From the NCBI GenBank assembly GCA_017961685.1, contig JAGCWW010000082.1, positions 62,001-126,000 on the forward strand: a stretch of 64,000 nucleotides of DNA. The letters run 5' to 3'. The position numbers and the translations under genes are program-made. Source of the stretch: Acholeplasmatales bacterium. Its GTDB lineage: Bacteria > Bacillota_I > Bacilli_A > Acholeplasmatales > JAEDCM01. The notes below the pieces were generated by a model, which was given only the letters and a program-made list of their open reading frames with translations, had not been told where the DNA came from and searched no databases. Within the stretch, counting starts at the first letter, position 1. Every line of letters begins with the position of its first letter. Below, piece after piece: positions 61,861 through 64,000 of this stretch.

Positions 61861-62988
61861 TTTTTGCTTTAACCAATCTGGAATATTTCTTTCACCAAAT
61901 TGTTGGTTATTAGATTCTTCACGTTTTGGTTCACTATATGATTCTTCTCTTGGAGCTTCATTTCTTACTTGTTCAGCTTTAGCTACTTGTGGACCGAATA
62001 AGTCAACCATTTCACTTGGGTTAGCCTTTAAATCATAACCTGTAGCAATAACTGTAACTACTACTTCATCTCCTAAGTCTTCATTTAATGTTGCACCATA
62101 AATGATATTAAGTTCTGATGTTGAAGCACTTCTAATTTCTTCAACAGCTGCAACTTGTTCAAAAAGTGCAATTGAAGTTGATGCCGAAATATTTACGATA
62201 GCATCAGTTGCACCATCAATTGAAACTTCTAGTAATTGAGAATGAATTGCTCGTCTAGCTGCTTCAATGACTCTATTATCTCCACTACCTACACCAACAC
62301 CCATTAATGCAGTACCTTTATTTGTCATAACTGTCTTAACATCAGCAAAGTCAATGTTAATTACACCAGCAACAGCGATAATTTCAGCGATTGCTTGTAC
62401 ACCTTGACGTAGAGTGTTATCTGCTTCTTTGAACGCTTCTAGCATTGTTGTATGTGGATCAATAACTGATAATAATTTTTCATTTGGAATTACAAGTAGA
62501 GTATCTACATGTGGTTTTAATTCAGCTAAACCATTGTTTGCTTCTCTCATTCTTGCTGGTCCTTCAAAATTGAAAGGTTTAGTAACGATACCAACAGTTA
62601 AGCAACCAAGTTCTCTAGCTATTTCAGCGATTACTGGAGCAGCACCTGTACCAGTTCCACCACCCATACCTGCTGTAATAAATACCATATCAGCGCCTTC
62701 AAGGGCAGCTCTTATTTCTTCTTGACTTTCTAGGGCAGCTGCTTTACCAATTTCAGGTTTAGCACCAGCTCCAAGTCCTCTAGTTAATTTTTTACCTAAT
62801 TGAATTCTATTTTCACATCTAGATAATTTTAATACTTGAGCATCTGTATTTGCGACAATAAATTCAACTCCTTGAACGTCATTGTCAATCATTCTATTAA
62901 CGGCATTACCGCCACCGCCACCAACACCGATTACTTTTATTACAGGTCTTTGGTTAAAGTTACCACTATTATCACCATTAAAAAGCAT
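61855..62988 (-). CDS. ftsZ: Cell division GTPase FtsZ
   Basis: FtsZ forms the division ring. The 377-residue protein has [18 protein letters not shown], the tubulin signature [13 protein letters not shown], the T7 loop [11 protein letters not shown] and, after a short variable linker, the C-terminal peptide [10 protein letters not shown] that binds FtsA/SepF. I start at 62988 because AAGGAG then lies 7-8 bases before ATG; two earlier in-frame starts are too close to it or lack a site. ftsA is not adjacent, unlike the usual dcw cluster. Confidence 0.96.
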   Translation of the reverse strand: MLFNGDNSGNFNQRPVIKVIGVGGGGGNAVNRMIDNDVQGVEFIVANTDAQVLKLSRCENRIQLGKKLTRGLGAGAKPEIGKAAALESQEEIRAALEGADMVFITAGMGGGTGTGAAPVIAEIARELGCLTVGIVTKPFNFEGPARMREANNGLAELKPHVDTLLVIPNEKLLSVIDPHTTMLEAFKEADNTLRQGVQAIAEIIAVAGVINIDFADVKTVMTNKGTALMGVGVGSGDNRVIEAARRAIHSQLLEVSIDGATDAIVNISASTSIALFEQVAAVEEIRSASTSELNIIYGATLNEDLGDEVVVTVIATGYDLKANPSEMVDLFGPQVAKAEQVRNEAPREESYSEPKREESNNQQFGERNIPDWLKQKK

Positions 62989-63073
62989 ACTCATTCTCCT
63001 TCCATAAAGTTCATACATATCTATTATTTATTTTACTACATTTTATGAAATAAATAAAGGTAGTAATAAGACA

Positions 63074-63099
63074 TTTATTAATATTTTTTTATTAATAAA
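63074..63099. repeat. AT-rich perfect inverted repeat upstream of ftsZ
   Basis: TTTATTAATA and TATTAATAAA are separated by six T, between the stop of the upstream gene and ftsZ. It may be a weak bidirectional terminator or a regulator site. Confidence 0.5.
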
Positions 63100-63111
63100 A
63101 TGCTTGAAAAT

Positions 63112-63462
63112 CTATTTTGATACAATCATAATTATTTTTAGTTTTACATCGATATTTTCATCGATTTTACTAACACATTTTATAAATGCGCCGCTTTCTA
63201 ATCTATCAGTAATTTCATCAACAATTAAGTCGTTTTCTTCACTGGAAAGTTGTTCTTTTGACTTAATAATAGCAATACATTTATTATAATTTGCATAGTA
63301 ATCAATAAATGCTTTATCTATTTCAGATTCAATATCTTCTTTAATTTTAACAATAAACATTTTTGAATCTATTCCATTAGCAACCATACCAAATTCTTCT
63401 TCAGTTATATTATATTTGGAAAAATCTTCATCTCTAAAAAAATCTCTAAGCAAGAAAAACAT
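63112..63462 (-). CDS. Unknown small protein upstream of ftsZ
   Basis: I do not recognise this 116-residue protein. It is acidic, mostly helical, soluble and without a signal peptide. It begins MFFLLRDFFRDEDF and has a centre rich in Glu/Asp/Lys (IKEDIESEIDKAFIDYYANYN). The start is supported by GAGGTGATCAT and a possible extended -10 TGTTATAAT (minus strand 63480-63488). It may be read together with ftsZ, 120 bp downstream. Confidence 0.6.
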   Translation of the reverse strand: MFFLLRDFFRDEDFSKYNITEEEFGMVANGIDSKMFIVKIKEDIESEIDKAFIDYYANYNKCIAIIKSKEQLSSEENDLIVDEITDRLESGAFIKCVSKIDENIDVKLKIIMIVSK

Positions 63463-63488
63463 ATGATCACCTCAAATTTATTATAACA

Positions 63489-63521
63489 TAAAAATAAAAA
63501 GTGTAGTTTAAAACTACACCT
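63489..63521 (-). terminator. Terminator of the partial gene at the right edge
   Basis: GTGTAGTTT pairs with AAACTACAC, followed on the minus strand by TTTTTATTTTT. Confidence 0.85.
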
Positions 63522-64000
63522 TATATAAATGGAGTATTTTCACTCATTTTGTTCATTACAACATCAATAAGAATATCTCCATCTTCTGGATATGATATCT
63601 GTATATTAAAATCACGTTCTCTAAAAGGATCATTTATTTTATAGTTAACATGGTCTCCCCATTCTGATAAATTATCTATTTTACCTAAGTTTTTGTAATA
63701 ATCAACTAAATATGCTCTGTAATTATTATCAATTATAGTTTCATTCATAGTATAAACAGGAAAATATGCATCTTCTAAATCCGTTCTTTCAAATGGAACT
63801 AAGAATTTTGGAAATGGGATTCGTATAAAATCATTTGTTACACTAAACTCGTTTCTTTTTACTACTACACAATAATCATTAGTCAATTGATAGCTATAAT
63901 CACCATCATTTAGTTTTAATAATTGTTTAATAACAAAATATGATCCATCTTTAATAAATACGAGTTGATCAGATGCTTCATAGTATAACTTTCCATTTGT
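63521..64000 (-). CDS. Unknown protein, N-terminus outside the window
   Basis: The frame is open from the right edge to the stop at 63521, giving at least 159 residues, so a TTG at 63886 need not be the start. The visible part alternates beta-like segments and aromatic/Asp-rich turns (GKLYYEASDQLVFIKDG, DYCVVVKRNEFSV, FPVYTMNETIIDNNYRAYLV, FNIQISYPEDGDILIDVVM). It contains no motif I recognise and no membrane segment. Confidence 0.6.
   Translation of the reverse strand, partial: TNGKLYYEASDQLVFIKDGSYFVIKQLLKLNDGDYSYQLTNDYCVVVKRNEFSVTNDFIRIPFPKFLVPFERTDLEDAYFPVYTMNETIIDNNYRAYLVDYYKNLGKIDNLSEWGDHVNYKINDPFRERDFNIQISYPEDGDILIDVVMNKMSENTPFI

Overview
The window is AT-rich, uses TGA as a stop codon (for example proA at 977 and the preA-type gene at 25046), and carries RecU, HrcA with a CIRCE-like site, HisZ plus short-form HisG, and an FtsZ with a standard C-terminal tail. 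This suggests a low-GC Bacillota (Bacilli-like, probably gut-associated and anaerobic), not a UGA-Trp mollicute. The species cannot be named from the sequence alone.

Layout: 1-3.3 kb holds a partial TPR-like gene, a peptidase-E-like gene and proline synthesis (proBA). 3.4-9.2 kb holds aldose epimerase, a candidate small RNA, a cation-efflux protein and a copper operon (copA-copZ-DUF1653). 9.3-17.5 kb holds two large lipoproteins flanking a signalling cluster (diguanylate cyclase, STAS protein, RelA/SpoT-type synthetase, RsbW-like kinase). 17.7-19.8 kb is a mobile-element scar: an integrase cut off exactly at a tRNA-Leu half, an excisionase-like gene, an intact tRNA-Leu(CAA) and a gene-free stretch of repeats and palindromes. 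19.8-31.6 kb is one long minus-strand operon for uptake and reductive degradation of pyrimidines, with its own promoter, leader hairpin and terminator. 31.6-34.1 kb holds an AAA/DUF4143 ATPase between two copies of a ~150 bp degenerate repeat. 34.2-39.6 kb has a TMEM175-like channel and hrcA-grpE-dnaK-dnaJ. 39.6-41.3 kb has recU, an azoreductase with a structured leader and a convergent RNA pair that looks like a type I toxin-antitoxin locus. 41.4-49.4 kb is argGHCJBDF. 49.5-64 kb has ispH, a GH26 enzyme, the complete his operon, dinB, ftsZ and unknown genes.

The pyrimidine operon can be read as a pathway: an ABC importer, a uracil reductase, a dihydropyrimidinase and a ureidopropionase-type amidohydrolase yield beta-alanine. 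A class III aminotransferase and an iron alcohol dehydrogenase would then release the nitrogen and reduce the semialdehyde. The uracil reductase lacks the FAD/NAD(P)H partner, and the importer's binding protein appears circularly permuted.

The observations most worth following are: (1) the arg leader, with two tandem copies of the same small RNA fold, each followed by its own terminator and each able to pair with that terminator, a candidate undescribed riboswitch; (2) the convergent toxin-like/antisense pair near 41.1 kb; (3) the permuted binding protein; (4) the integrase truncated at a tRNA anticodon loop; (5) the second-messenger/partner-switch cluster.
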